A stretch of 64,000 nt of DNA from Methylobacterium currus. Its GTDB lineage: Bacteria; Pseudomonadota; Alphaproteobacteria; Rhizobiales; Beijerinckiaceae. Positions 1 through 9,403 of the stretch are shown here, one piece after another. The stretch is from NCBI RefSeq assembly GCF_003058325.1, contig NZ_CP028843.1, positions 2,142,001 to 2,206,000 on the forward strand, read 5' to 3'. Below the pieces are notes generated by a model, which saw only the letters and a list, made by a program, of their open reading frames with translations, had not been told where the DNA came from and made no database searches. Position numbers and translations under genes: made by a program. The stretch's first letter is position 1, and every line of letters starts with the position of its first letter.

Positions 1-1
1 C

Positions 2-367
2 GCCGAGGACCAGCTGGTCCTCACGATGTCGCCCGGGTCCAAGGTCTCGCTCGGCTACATCAACCAGTTCAACCTCAAGGTCCGGGACGCGCTCGCCGCC
101 GAATTCCCGAACCTCGAGGTGATCGACGCGGTCCAGTACGGCCGCCAGACGGCCACGAACCCGCAGGGCATCGCCGCCGGCAACATGATGCAGCTGATCG
201 CCAAGACGGTCGACGGGCAGCCGACCGGCTACTGCGCCTACTCGGAGAAGATGCGGTCGCACAACCTCGTCACCGAGATGTCGTCCTACAAGAAGAAGTG
301 GTCCGGCGGCGCCTGGGGCGCGGTGATCCGCCTTCCCTACGCCGTCGCCACCATGGTCGGGATCTGA
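2..367 (+). CDS. Major capsid protein, C-terminal part (DUF2184-like)
   Basis: The frame is open through the left window edge, so this is the C-terminal ~120 residues of a longer protein. The ending, with a YKKKW motif followed by GAWGAVIRLPYAVATMVGI, matches the usual C-terminus of DUF2184-type major capsid proteins, where a similar WGAVI..P.AIA..LG ending is typical. The next gene starts two bases after its stop codon, as expected in a head operon. The call rests on the ending and the position before connector genes; the N-terminal two thirds cannot be seen. Confidence 0.75.
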   Translation, partial: AEDQLVLTMSPGSKVSLGYINQFNLKVRDALAAEFPNLEVIDAVQYGRQTATNPQGIAAGNMMQLIAKTVDGQPTGYCAYSEKMRSHNLVTEMSSYKKKWSGGAWGAVIRLPYAVATMVGI

Positions 368-369
368 TC

Positions 370-852
370 ATGGGCGCGGCGCGTCTCAAGAGCCAGCGCG
401 CGGCCACGGGTAATACCGTGACCGCCGCCCGCGACGTCGTCACCGTCGGCTGCAAGCTGCCGGGCGGCCTCATCATGCGCGAGTTCGTGGAAGCGCAGGA
501 AACCGAGGTCGTGCAGGGCGGCCCGCCGCGCCAGGTGGCCGTGCACCAGCCGACCGGCCAGCAGATCACGATCCTTGGCACCGGCGCCCGCATCGGCCTG
601 CCGCCGCCGATCCTGGTCCGCGGGTACCGCCTCACCCCCAACGTGCCCAAGGCGCTTTGGGATGGGTGGCTCGCCGCCAACCGCAACAGCGACATGGTGC
701 GCAACGGCCTCATCTACGCCTCGCCGCAGCAGCGCGACGTCGAGGCCTTCGCCCGCGAGCACGAGACCGCCCGCACCGGACTCGAGGGCATCGATCCCGA
801 CAATCCGGGCGCCCGCGTCCGGGGCATCCAGCGCGGCGACAAGCCCAAGTAG
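370..852 (+). CDS. Phage head-region protein, paralogue of the next gene
   Basis: A 160-residue protein whose ATG lies two bases after the capsid stop. I do not recognise a named family. Residues about 28-120 follow a pattern shared with the downstream gene: a VTVGC-x-LPGGL start, a central variable part, then W..W...N..SD....G.IYA. This suggests tandem duplication of a head or connector accessory protein. Its position between capsid and DUF4054 connector suggests a role in capsid stabilisation or in the head-tail junction; that is inference only. An upstream in-frame start would overlap the capsid gene and was not chosen. Confidence 0.7.
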   Translation: MGAARLKSQRAATGNTVTAARDVVTVGCKLPGGLIMREFVEAQETEVVQGGPPRQVAVHQPTGQQITILGTGARIGLPPPILVRGYRLTPNVPKALWDGWLAANRNSDMVRNGLIYASPQQRDVEAFAREHETARTGLEGIDPDNPGARVRGIQRGDKPK

Positions 853-861
853 GAGGCTGAG

Positions 862-1503
862 ATGGACGACACGAACCTGATCACCATCGGCTGCCGACAC
901 CCCTCGGGCCTGCGCCTGCGGGTGTCCGAGTGGTTCAAGACCCCGGGCCTCGACGAGCCGCAGCTGCGCGAGATTGCGGTCTACGACCTCGCCGGCAGCG
1001 GCCAGCATCAGGGCGTGCCGGGAAACGGCACGCTGCCCGGCTACACCAAGATCCCGGCGGAGCACTGGGAGAAGTGGAAGGCCCTGAACGGGCATTCCGA
1101 CCTCTACGCCTCCGGCACCCTGTTCGAGGCCCAGGAGGGCGACGACGCGCCCGAGGCGCCGCAGCTCACCGCCGAGGAGGAGCGCGAGCGGGAGAACGCC
1201 GAGGCCCGGCGGCTCGCCAAGGAGCAGGCGCAGCTGGCGGCCGACGCCAAGGCCCGAGAGGCTGAGGAGGCGAAGGCGGAGGCCGATCGCGCGGCGAGGG
1301 CCGCAGCCGATCACGCGGACCAGGGCGGCCTTCCGGGCGGGGGTGACGGATCCGAGGAGGAGCCGGCCCCTGACGCCGAGCTCGACAAGCTCACCGACGA
1401 CGAACTGCGCGCCTACGTCCGTGACCGCGGCGTGATCGTCGATGGTCGCTGGGGCCGCAAAAAGCTCCTCGTCGAGGCTGAGAAGCTGAAGGCCAAGGGC
1501 TGA
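862..1503 (+). CDS. Phage head-region protein with coiled coil and HeH/SAP-like C-terminus
   Basis: A 213-residue protein. Residues 1-90 repeat the pattern of the preceding gene (ITIGC-x-HPSGL, then W..W...NGHSDLY.SG.LF.A). Residues about 100-150 are a charged Glu/Ala/Arg-rich coiled coil. The last 40 residues (LTDDELRAYVRDRGV ... GRKKLLVEAE) resemble the short helix-extension-helix (SAP/HeH-like) domain that phages often place at protein ends. Spacing to both neighbours is under 10 bases, so it belongs to the head-tail operon. The function is unknown; a scaffold or connector accessory is possible. Confidence 0.7.
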   Translation: MDDTNLITIGCRHPSGLRLRVSEWFKTPGLDEPQLREIAVYDLAGSGQHQGVPGNGTLPGYTKIPAEHWEKWKALNGHSDLYASGTLFEAQEGDDAPEAPQLTAEEERERENAEARRLAKEQAQLAADAKAREAEEAKAEADRAARAAADHADQGGLPGGGDGSEEEPAPDAELDKLTDDELRAYVRDRGVIVDGRWGRKKLLVEAEKLKAKG

Positions 1504-1505
1504 CC

Positions 1506-1940
1506 ATGGGCGCCGCCGCCACCTTCGACTATGACGCGTGGTGCCGGCGCTACCCGGAGCTCTCGACCGTCTCGCAGCCGCAGGCCGAGGACTACTTCAC
1601 CGAGGCCACCTTGTACCTGCGCAACGACGGTGCCGGACCGGTGCGCGATCCGGCGCAGCAGCTGATGCTGCTCAACATGCTGGCCGCGCACATCGCCTCT
1701 CTGAACGGCGCGAACGCCGACGGCTCGGCGTCCGGCGGCATCGTCGGGCGGATCGCGTCGGCCACTGAGGGATCGGTGAGCGTCACCGCGGCCGAGATGC
1801 CGAACGAGGGCAGCCTGGCGGCATGGTTCCAGATGACGCCCTACGGTTTGGCGTACTGGGCCGCGACCGCGCCGCTGCGCATGGCCCGCTACATCCCGGG
1901 CCCGCGGCGCGGCTGCACGCATTACGGCCGGGGCTGGTAG
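1506..1940 (+). CDS. DUF4054 head-tail connector protein
   Basis: A 144-residue protein. The N-terminal F.YD.W..RYPEL, the conserved middle (LNMLAAHIASLNG), the GRIASATEGSVSV segment and the ending T.YG.AYW.....MARYIPGP agree with DUF4054 proteins, which occupy the adaptor position between portal and tail in many siphoviruses and myoviruses. Family length is about 130-150 residues, so it looks complete. The start codon is two bases after the upstream stop. Known for the family: a structural neck role. Seen here: the motif pattern and the position. Confidence 0.8.
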   Translation: MGAAATFDYDAWCRRYPELSTVSQPQAEDYFTEATLYLRNDGAGPVRDPAQQLMLLNMLAAHIASLNGANADGSASGGIVGRIASATEGSVSVTAAEMPNEGSLAAWFQMTPYGLAYWAATAPLRMARYIPGPRRGCTHYGRGW

Positions 1941-1942
1941 CC

Positions 1943-2386
1943 ATGGTCACCGTCAAGGGTGGCATGGCGCTCGAGCGGCGCCTGGGCGAGCTCGCCGCGA
2001 AGCTCGGCGACGGCCCGACCCTCTCCGTCGGCTTCCTGGAGGGATCGACCTATCCGGATGGCACATCGGTGCCGATGGTCGCGGCCACGCAGGAATTCGG
2101 CGCCCCGGCGCGCAACATCCCCCCGCGCCCGTTTTTTCGCTTGATGGTCGCCGACAAATCGCCGGGCTGGTCCACCTCGCTCGCCGCGACCCTCAAGGCC
2201 ACGAACTACGATCCCAAGGCGGCGCTCGGCCTGATGGGCGAGGGCATCAAGGGTCAGCTCCAGCAGAGCATCCTGGACCTGAACTCGCCGCCGCTGAGCC
2301 CGAAGACGATCGCGCGGAAGGGCTTCGACAAGCCGTTGGTGGACACGTCCGTGATGCTGAACAGCGTCGATTACGTGGTCGAGTGA
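1943..2386 (+). CDS. Neck / tail-completion protein (HK97 gp10-like)
   Basis: A 147-residue protein starting two bases after the DUF4054 stop. The segment GFLEGSTYPDGTSV...QEFG, then IPPRPFF with a long helix, and the ending L..KGFDKPLVDTSVMLNSVDY is the signature of small head-closure or tail-completion proteins of the HK97 gp10 / virion morphogenesis type. A longer in-frame version exists upstream but overlaps the previous gene by over 100 bases and was rejected. The stop overlaps the next start. Function by family and position: joining tail to head. Confidence 0.7.
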   Translation: MVTVKGGMALERRLGELAAKLGDGPTLSVGFLEGSTYPDGTSVPMVAATQEFGAPARNIPPRPFFRLMVADKSPGWSTSLAATLKATNYDPKAALGLMGEGIKGQLQQSILDLNSPPLSPKTIARKGFDKPLVDTSVMLNSVDYVVE

Positions 2387-2793
2387 CGATGAACCTCCGC
2401 GCCATCGCGAACCAAGCCACGCAGCGGGTCAACCCGAACGTCTCGGCGGTGATCAAGCGTTCTCTGGCCCCGACGACTTCAGCCAGCGGGAAGCGCACCC
2501 CGACCTATGAGGATCTGCCCATTCGGGTCCAGGTCCAGCCCGCCTCGACCGGCGACATTCAGAAGCTCGAAGCCCTGAACATCCAGGGCGTCCACCGGGT
2601 CATCTACATCTCGGCCGAGGTCGAGGCGATGATCCGGGTCGACAAGAAGGGCGGCGACCAGATCGTGTTCGAGGCCGGCGTGATGCCCGAGGACGACCAG
2701 GGCACGCGCTGGATCATCTCGGCGGTGCTGGAGGTCTGGGGCCACGAATGGCGCAAGTGCGCCATCACCCTGCAGAACTCGTACACGCCATGA
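2383..2793 (+). CDS. Phage neck-region protein, unknown function
   Basis: A 136-residue protein starting at GTG 2383, overlapping the previous stop; an ATG two codons later (2389) is an equally plausible start. It contains a beta-rich core (PIRVQVQPASTGDIQKLEAL, IYISAEVEAMIRVDKKGGD) and ends in a WGHEW..C.ITLQN pattern, as seen in small proteins that sit between neck and tail terminator in myovirus clusters. No named family is assigned with confidence. The stop overlaps the next start at 2790, pointing to translational coupling. Confidence 0.65.
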   Translation: MTMNLRAIANQATQRVNPNVSAVIKRSLAPTTSASGKRTPTYEDLPIRVQVQPASTGDIQKLEALNIQGVHRVIYISAEVEAMIRVDKKGGDQIVFEAGVMPEDDQGTRWIISAVLEVWGHEWRKCAITLQNSYTP

Positions 2794-3515
2794 TCCCCGT
2801 CGCCGTCACCCCGTCGCAGGACGACATCTTCACGGCGCTCCGGGCGGTGCTGCTCACGCTCACCCCCGACGGCGCCGAGGTGGTGCAGGGTCAGGACAAC
2901 AACGTCACCGCGCCCCAGGCCGCGGACTACGTCGTGATGACGATCCTACGGCGCGAGCGCATCGCCACCAACGTGGTCGCCTGGCAGGATTGCACCCTCG
3001 TCGGCTCGGCCGCCGGCACGGTCCTCACCGTCGAGCGCGTCACGCTCGGCACCCTGGAGGCGGGCCGGCCGCTCTACGGCACCGGGATCAGCCCGGACCC
3101 CATCATCGTCGCCATCAACGGCGACGGCACGGCCACCCTCTCGTCCCCCGCCGTCTTCGCCTCCCGCCCCCTCGCCGCCGGCGTCCGGGCCATGCGCCAG
3201 GCCACCCGGGTCGTGATGCAACTCGACGTCCACAGCGACGACCTCTCCCGAGCCTCGGACACCGCGCAGGCCATCGCGACGGTGCTGCGTGACCTCTCCG
3301 GGGTCGAGATGCTGCGCGCGAGCGGACACCCGATCACGCCGCTTCACGCCGACGACCCGAAGCAAGTGCCCTTCGTCAACGCCGAGGGCCAGTACGAGTC
3401 CCGCTACGTGGTCGAGGCTCACCTGCAAGCCGACCAGACCCTGCTCCTGCCGCAGCAATACGCCGATCGCCTCAAGGTGGATCGGATCCCCGCCGACATT
3501 GTCTACGCCGCCTGA
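2790..3515 (+). CDS. Tail terminator, LIC_12616 / gp12-like neck family
   Basis: A 241-residue protein. The N-terminus (DIFTALRAVLLTL, then an ADYVVMT...RRER.ATN segment) and the C-terminus (VMQLDVHSDD, ITPLHADDPKQVPFVNAEGQYESRYVVEAHLQ split over about 60 residues) fit the LIC_12616 phage neck-terminator family. Residues about 74-131 are not expected in that family: they form a Gly/Thr/Val-rich beta module related to repeats in the sheath (3525-5498) and baseplate J protein (14493-15932). Start ATG 2790 overlaps the upstream stop; an in-frame upstream alternative was rejected. Position directly before the sheath supports the role. Confidence 0.75.
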   Translation: MIPVAVTPSQDDIFTALRAVLLTLTPDGAEVVQGQDNNVTAPQAADYVVMTILRRERIATNVVAWQDCTLVGSAAGTVLTVERVTLGTLEAGRPLYGTGISPDPIIVAINGDGTATLSSPAVFASRPLAAGVRAMRQATRVVMQLDVHSDDLSRASDTAQAIATVLRDLSGVEMLRASGHPITPLHADDPKQVPFVNAEGQYESRYVVEAHLQADQTLLLPQQYADRLKVDRIPADIVYAA

Positions 3516-5498
<1,983 letters not shown>

Positions 5499-5524
5499 TC
5501 GCCAGATCGTAAGGAGCACGGCAC

Positions 5525-5953
5525 ATGTCGATCACGTCCGCCAACGCCGTTCTGATGCTCGGCGTCACCAACCTGTTTCCGACGCCGCAGCTGATCCAGG
5601 GGTTCGCGGCCGACGACATCTACGACACCGAGTCCAACGAGATCGGTGAGACGATGATGGGCGTGGACGGCTTCCTGTCCGGCGGCTTCGTCTTCAACCC
5701 GGTCGCGCAGGGCATCTCGCTCATGGCCGATTCGCCGTCCGCTGCGTTCTTCGACGCCTGGGCGAACGCCGAGCGCGTGATCCGGGACAAGTACACCGCC
5801 TTCGGGACGATCTATCTCCAGGGCACCGGCAAGAAGTACGCCATGACGAAAGGCTTCCTGATCTCGGCGCCGGTCCTGCCCGACGCCAAGAAGGTGCTTC
5901 AGCCACGCAAGTTCAATCTCCGCTGGGAGCGCGTGCTCCCGGCCCCGGTCTGA
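5525..5953 (+). CDS. Tail tube protein
   Basis: A 142-residue protein right after the sheath. The sequence begins TSANAVLMLGVTNLFPTP and contains GFAADDIYDTE, a GVDG.LSGGF...P..QGISLMADSPS block and a C-terminal AMTKGFL...P.PDAKK pattern. These are typical of the tube protein paired with DUF3383 sheaths (often listed as DUF3277-like). Length fits the family. A ribosome-binding site (AAGGAG at 5511-5516) precedes the ATG by eight bases, consistent with high expression of a major structural protein. Assignment combines motif resemblance with gene order. Confidence 0.75.
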   Translation: MSITSANAVLMLGVTNLFPTPQLIQGFAADDIYDTESNEIGETMMGVDGFLSGGFVFNPVAQGISLMADSPSAAFFDAWANAERVIRDKYTAFGTIYLQGTGKKYAMTKGFLISAPVLPDAKKVLQPRKFNLRWERVLPAPV

Positions 5954-5963
5954 GGGTGCGACG

Positions 5964-6449
5964 ATGGCGCGGCGTGAGAAGCGGGTTACCATCCCCTCCG
6001 ATGACCCGGAGAACCGGGATGGTGGCAAGACCTATTTCCTGAAGGAGATGCCGGCGACGCAGGCCGAGGACTGGGCGATGCGCGCCCTGTTGGCGCTGAC
6101 CGCGGCCGGCGCCGAGATCCCCGACGACCTCGAGGGTGCCGGCATGGCTGGGCTCGCCGTTATGGGCGTGCAGGCCCTAACCGGACTCAAGCACGCCGAC
6201 GTGAAGCCGCTGATGGACGAAATGTTCACCTGCGTGCAGGCCTGCCCGGACCGCGGGAACCCGAACGTCGTCCGGCCGCTGGTCGAGGACGATATCGAGG
6301 AGGTCCAGACACGCCTTCTCCTGCGCAAGGAGATCCTGCAGCTGCACGTGGGTTTTTCGCTGCCCGGCGCCCCGTCGAAGTCGACATCGGGGATGCCGGG
6401 GGCGGCGGGCGGCGTTTCAAGAATTACCCGAACCTCCCCCGCACGATAG
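5964..6449 (+). CDS. Tail assembly chaperone, unshifted product
   Basis: A 161-residue protein between the tail tube and the tape measure, the invariable place of the tail assembly chaperone. It opens with a basic segment and YFLKEMPATQAEDWA, followed by helical sequence (RALLALTAAGAEIPDDL, LIDEMF-like segments). The in-frame tail after residue 131 (Pro/Ser/Gly-rich, ending RTSPAR) looks non-conserved, as expected for the short product of a frameshift pair. The conserved continuation lies in the -1 frame (see the entry ending at 6583). Confidence 0.75.
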   Translation: MARREKRVTIPSDDPENRDGGKTYFLKEMPATQAEDWAMRALLALTAAGAEIPDDLEGAGMAGLAVMGVQALTGLKHADVKPLMDEMFTCVQACPDRGNPNVVRPLVEDDIEEVQTRLLLRKEILQLHVGFSLPGAPSKSTSGMPGAAGGVSRITRTSPAR

Positions 6450-6583
6450 CGGTCATCGTGTCGTCTGGTCGGGCGACGCTGCACGAGTTGCAGACCGTCT
6501 ACGGCATCAAGGACGCCTTCGACTTGCTCGAAGTGATTCAGATCGACGCGCACAACGAGCGCGCGGCACAGAAGGAGCAATGA
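5964..6583 (+). CDS. Tail assembly chaperone, -1 frameshift fusion product
   Basis: Reading -1 after codon 131 extends the chaperone by 75 residues to a 206-residue fusion that stops at 6581-6583, three bases before the tape-measure start. The extension has no start codon of its own in a sensible place and reads as real protein: KNYPNLPRTIAVIVSSG, then ATLHELQTVYGIKDAFDLLE and VIQIDAHNERAA, a pattern seen in the second cistron of tail chaperones. The shift would occur at GGGTTTT (6350-6356). This gpG/gpGT arrangement is well known in tailed phages. Expression of the fusion is inferred. Confidence 0.75.
6350..6356 (+). promoter_or_regulatory. Programmed -1 frameshift slippery heptamer
   Basis: In the chaperone frame the sequence reads G GGT TTT, which is a canonical X XXY YYZ heptamer. 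Slipping back one base re-pairs GGG and TTT, and the next -1 codon is TTC. The only long open -1 frame with conserved-looking protein begins exactly here and ends just before the tape measure. No strong downstream pseudoknot was modelled by eye; the Gly-rich, GC-rich stretch 6365-6415 could form structure. Confidence 0.75.
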
Positions 6584-6586
6584 CCC

Positions 6587-8986
6587 GTGGCGCTTGTGCT
6601 TGACCGTTTCGCGATGGAACTGGGGATCGACGCATCCCAATTCGTGAAAGGGCAACGCGACGCGGTCAACTCGTTCCGCAAGACCCGCGAGGCCGTGGTC
6701 AAGGATGGCCAGGGCATCGAGACGGCGGCTGAGAAGGCAGCGGCCAGCGTCGACCGGCTGGTCCGCAACTTCGCCAAGCTGTTCGCGATCATCACGACCG
6801 GCCGCAGCCTGTCGGCCTTCGTCTCGGACGTCACGAGCGCCGACGCGGCGCTGGGGCGGCTCGCCACCAGCATCGGCCGGGCCCCCGAGCTCATCTCCGC
6901 CATGTCGAAGGCGGTGGAGCGCTCGGGCGGTGACGCGCAAGCGGCGGCCCGTTCGTTCCAGTCCTGGTCCGAGCAGGTCGAGCAGATCCGCACGACCGGC
7001 GACTCGTCGATCCTGCCGTTCCTGGCCCGCCTTCGACAAGCGGGCGGCCAGGTCATCGACATGAACAACAAGAGCATCGACGGCCTTGTTGCACTTGCCG
7101 ACAACCTGAAAGCCGTCGCAGATCAGCAAGGTATCGCGAGCGCGACATGGTTCGGCAAGCAGATCGGGTTCGACGAGGGCACGATCGCCCTTCTGGTTAA
7201 GGGCGGTGCCGCACTGCGCCGGGCGGTGGCCGAGTCCGAAAAGCTCGGCATCGCGACGGGCAGGGACACCGCGGCCGCGCAGGAGCTCCAGACCGCCTAT
7301 CGCACGCTCACCCAGGAGGTCGAGAGCTTCGGCCGCACGATCCTGACCGCGGTGTCGCCGGTCCTGGTGCAGCTGCTCAAGGACATCCAGGCGATCGTTC
7401 GGGCGGTCAAGGAGTGGGTGCAGTCGAACGTCGTGCCCTTCCTGAAAGAGTTCGCCGACTCGATGGGGATCGCCGGGTCGGAGACGAAGACCCTGGTCAG
7501 GATCACCGAGGCGCTGTTCGCGCTGTGGCTGGGGTCGAAGGCCATCGCGTTCCTGCGGGTGCTCGGCACGATGCGGCTGCTGCTGACGGGCGGGCGGGTG
7601 GCGGGCGCGGCAACGGCGGCGGCGAGCGGCGGGCTGCTCGGCGGCATCATGGGCGGGCTCGGGCTCGGCGCCGCAGCGGCTGCGGCCAACTCGCAGGGCA
7701 TCCTGGCGCCGCCGGAGCGCAGCCAGTCCTGGCACGAGAGCGTGGTGCGCGCGCTGGATCCTGGATTGGCGAACCGGATCTACGGCTCGACTGGCGGGGG
7801 CGGGGGCGGGGGCGGCCCGACGCTGATGGGGCGGGTCACGGGCGGCATCCGGCGGATGCTCGGGCTCGGGGGTGGTGAGGCAGCTGGCGGTGGCGCGCCT
7901 GGGATCGGCGCCCAGTCCGGCCTGCTCGACTCAAAAGGGGCGAGCCCAGAAGTGGTCGCCTACATCCGACAGCGTGCCGCCGCGCTCGGGATCGACCCCG
8001 ACACTGCCGTGGCGGTGGCGAACACCGAGGGGCTGCGCGGCTACAAGCTGGATGGCAAGAAGGACGGCGGTGGCGACAATGGGATGTCGTTCGGCCCCTA
8101 CCAGATGTTCTATGGCGGCGGGCTCGGGAACGAGTTCACAAAGCGCACCGGCCTGCACGCAAGCGACAAGAGCACCTACAAGCAGCAGATCGACTTTGCG
8201 CTCGAGCACGCGGCAAAGAATGGCTGGGGCGCGTTCCACGGCGCCGGGAACAACGGCATCGGGAACTGGGCCGGCATCGGTGGCCGGTCGGGAAGCGCCC
8301 CCGGGCGCGGATCGGCGAACCACATGCAGGGGCAGTACGGCGCGGCTGGCACCAACCTGACGACCATCACCACGGCTTCCGGCAAGAAGGTCACCGTGCA
8401 CGCAGCCGCCGCGGAGTCCTTCAAGAACTTCATCGATGAACTTGAAGGCACCGGGTACAAGATCGACAGTCTCGGCGGGTACAACTATCGCACCAAGCGC
8501 AACGGTACAGGGCTCAGCCAGCACGCATACGGCAACGCAATCGACATCAACCCACTAAAAAACCCCATGACGAATGGGAAGCTCATCACCGATCTTCCCC
8601 CCAACATCTCGGACCTGGCTGCCAAGCACGGCCTCTCATGGGGCGGCGACTGGAAGCGCACCAAGGATGCGATGCACTTCGAGTGGACTGGGCGCAATCC
8701 GAAAGACGCGGCTCCGCAGTCCACACCTAAGGCTGCCCCGCAAGCTTGGTGGCGCGGGGCGCCGGGAGCAATGGCCTCTGTCTCACAGGCTCGCGAGGCG
8801 CAGGCAGCACAGATCGGGCGCCAGATGAACGACAACCGGTCGAACTCGACTACGACGAACAGCACCCACATCGGCAGCGTCACAGTTCAGACTGCAGCGA
8901 CCGACGCAAGCGGCATTGCACGAGACATGGAAGAGTCGTTGAAGCGGCGATCGTTCGTGGCCGCCGCTACGACGGGGCAGGCATAG
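6587..8986 (+). CDS. Tape measure protein with lysozyme-like and M15 peptidase domains
   Basis: A 799-residue protein starting at GTG 6587. Residues 1-300 are helical (MELGIDASQFVKGQRDAVNSF start typical of tape measures); 310-370 include hydrophobic stretches. A poly-Gly linker follows. Residues about 445-560 resemble phage tail lysozyme/transglycosylase domains, with Glu481 in AVANTEGLRG as candidate catalytic acid and a MSFGPYQMF motif. Residues about 590-700 are an M15-type peptidase: SQHAYGNAIDINP gives His646 and Asp653, and HFEW gives His697, the expected zinc ligands. Tail-borne wall hydrolases open the peptidoglycan during DNA injection. Both catalytic sets look intact. Confidence 0.85.
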   Translation: MALVLDRFAMELGIDASQFVKGQRDAVNSFRKTREAVVKDGQGIETAAEKAAASVDRLVRNFAKLFAIITTGRSLSAFVSDVTSADAALGRLATSIGRAPELISAMSKAVERSGGDAQAAARSFQSWSEQVEQIRTTGDSSILPFLARLRQAGGQVIDMNNKSIDGLVALADNLKAVADQQGIASATWFGKQIGFDEGTIALLVKGGAALRRAVAESEKLGIATGRDTAAAQELQTAYRTLTQEVESFGRTILTAVSPVLVQLLKDIQAIVRAVKEWVQSNVVPFLKEFADSMGIAGSETKTLVRITEALFALWLGSKAIAFLRVLGTMRLLLTGGRVAGAATAAASGGLLGGIMGGLGLGAAAAAANSQGILAPPERSQSWHESVVRALDPGLANRIYGSTGGGGGGGGPTLMGRVTGGIRRMLGLGGGEAAGGGAPGIGAQSGLLDSKGASPEVVAYIRQRAAALGIDPDTAVAVANTEGLRGYKLDGKKDGGGDNGMSFGPYQMFYGGGLGNEFTKRTGLHASDKSTYKQQIDFALEHAAKNGWGAFHGAGNNGIGNWAGIGGRSGSAPGRGSANHMQGQYGAAGTNLTTITTASGKKVTVHAAAAESFKNFIDELEGTGYKIDSLGGYNYRTKRNGTGLSQHAYGNAIDINPLKNPMTNGKLITDLPPNISDLAAKHGLSWGGDWKRTKDAMHFEWTGRNPKDAAPQSTPKAAPQAWWRGAPGAMASVSQAREAQAAQIGRQMNDNRSNSTTTNSTHIGSVTVQTAATDASGIARDMEESLKRRSFVAAATTGQA

Positions 8987-9025
8987 GCACCTTGCCAAGC
9001 GAGTAGAGTGTGCCATTTTGCGCCC

Positions 9026-9403
9026 ATGCGCAGCCTCCTACTTGCCCTCCTAATCGTCTCTTCCTCAGCCGCCGCCGCTGACGAAATTCCCTATGAGTTC
9101 ACGGGGCTTTGGGCCGAAACCAAGTCGGAGTGCAACCGCGGGCCCGGAGACACTTACAATACATTCCTTGGCAAGAATGTCATTGAGCAATATGAAACGT
9201 CTTGCAAATTGATAGACATCAAAGTTGATGCGATTGGCAGATCTGCCAATATGAAGTGCGATTTTGGAGGCGTAAAATATATAGGTAGTGTGCAAATATC
9301 TCCAACACCAACCGGCAACCTAGTTGTTGACATGCGTTCTAAGTATTTTGACAAAGGGAGGCTTACACTTTCGCTAGTTTTTTGTAATAGAAATGCAAAA
9401 TGA
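9026..9403 (+). CDS. Small exported protein, cargo gene (moron)
   Basis: A 125-residue protein with a clear Sec signal peptide (MRSLLLALLIVSSSAAAADE). The mature part has a FTGLWAETKSECNRG start and several Cys residues, suggesting a small disulphide-stabilised periplasmic beta protein. I do not recognise a family. Base composition drops sharply here: the stretch 9140-9420 is far more AT-rich than flanking tail genes. ATG 9026 was chosen because the signal peptide starts there. It lies between tape measure and the Dit-like gene where no cargo is needed for tail assembly, so it is a likely later insertion affecting the host envelope. Confidence 0.6.
   Translation: MRSLLLALLIVSSSAAAADEIPYEFTGLWAETKSECNRGPGDTYNTFLGKNVIEQYETSCKLIDIKVDAIGRSANMKCDFGGVKYIGSVQISPTPTGNLVVDMRSKYFDKGRLTLSLVFCNRNAK

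Noticed and set aside
6032..7735. Leftward 567-codon frame opposite the tail chaperone and tape measure
   Set aside because: Antisense to conserved phage genes; His/Arg/Gly-rich shadow without domains.
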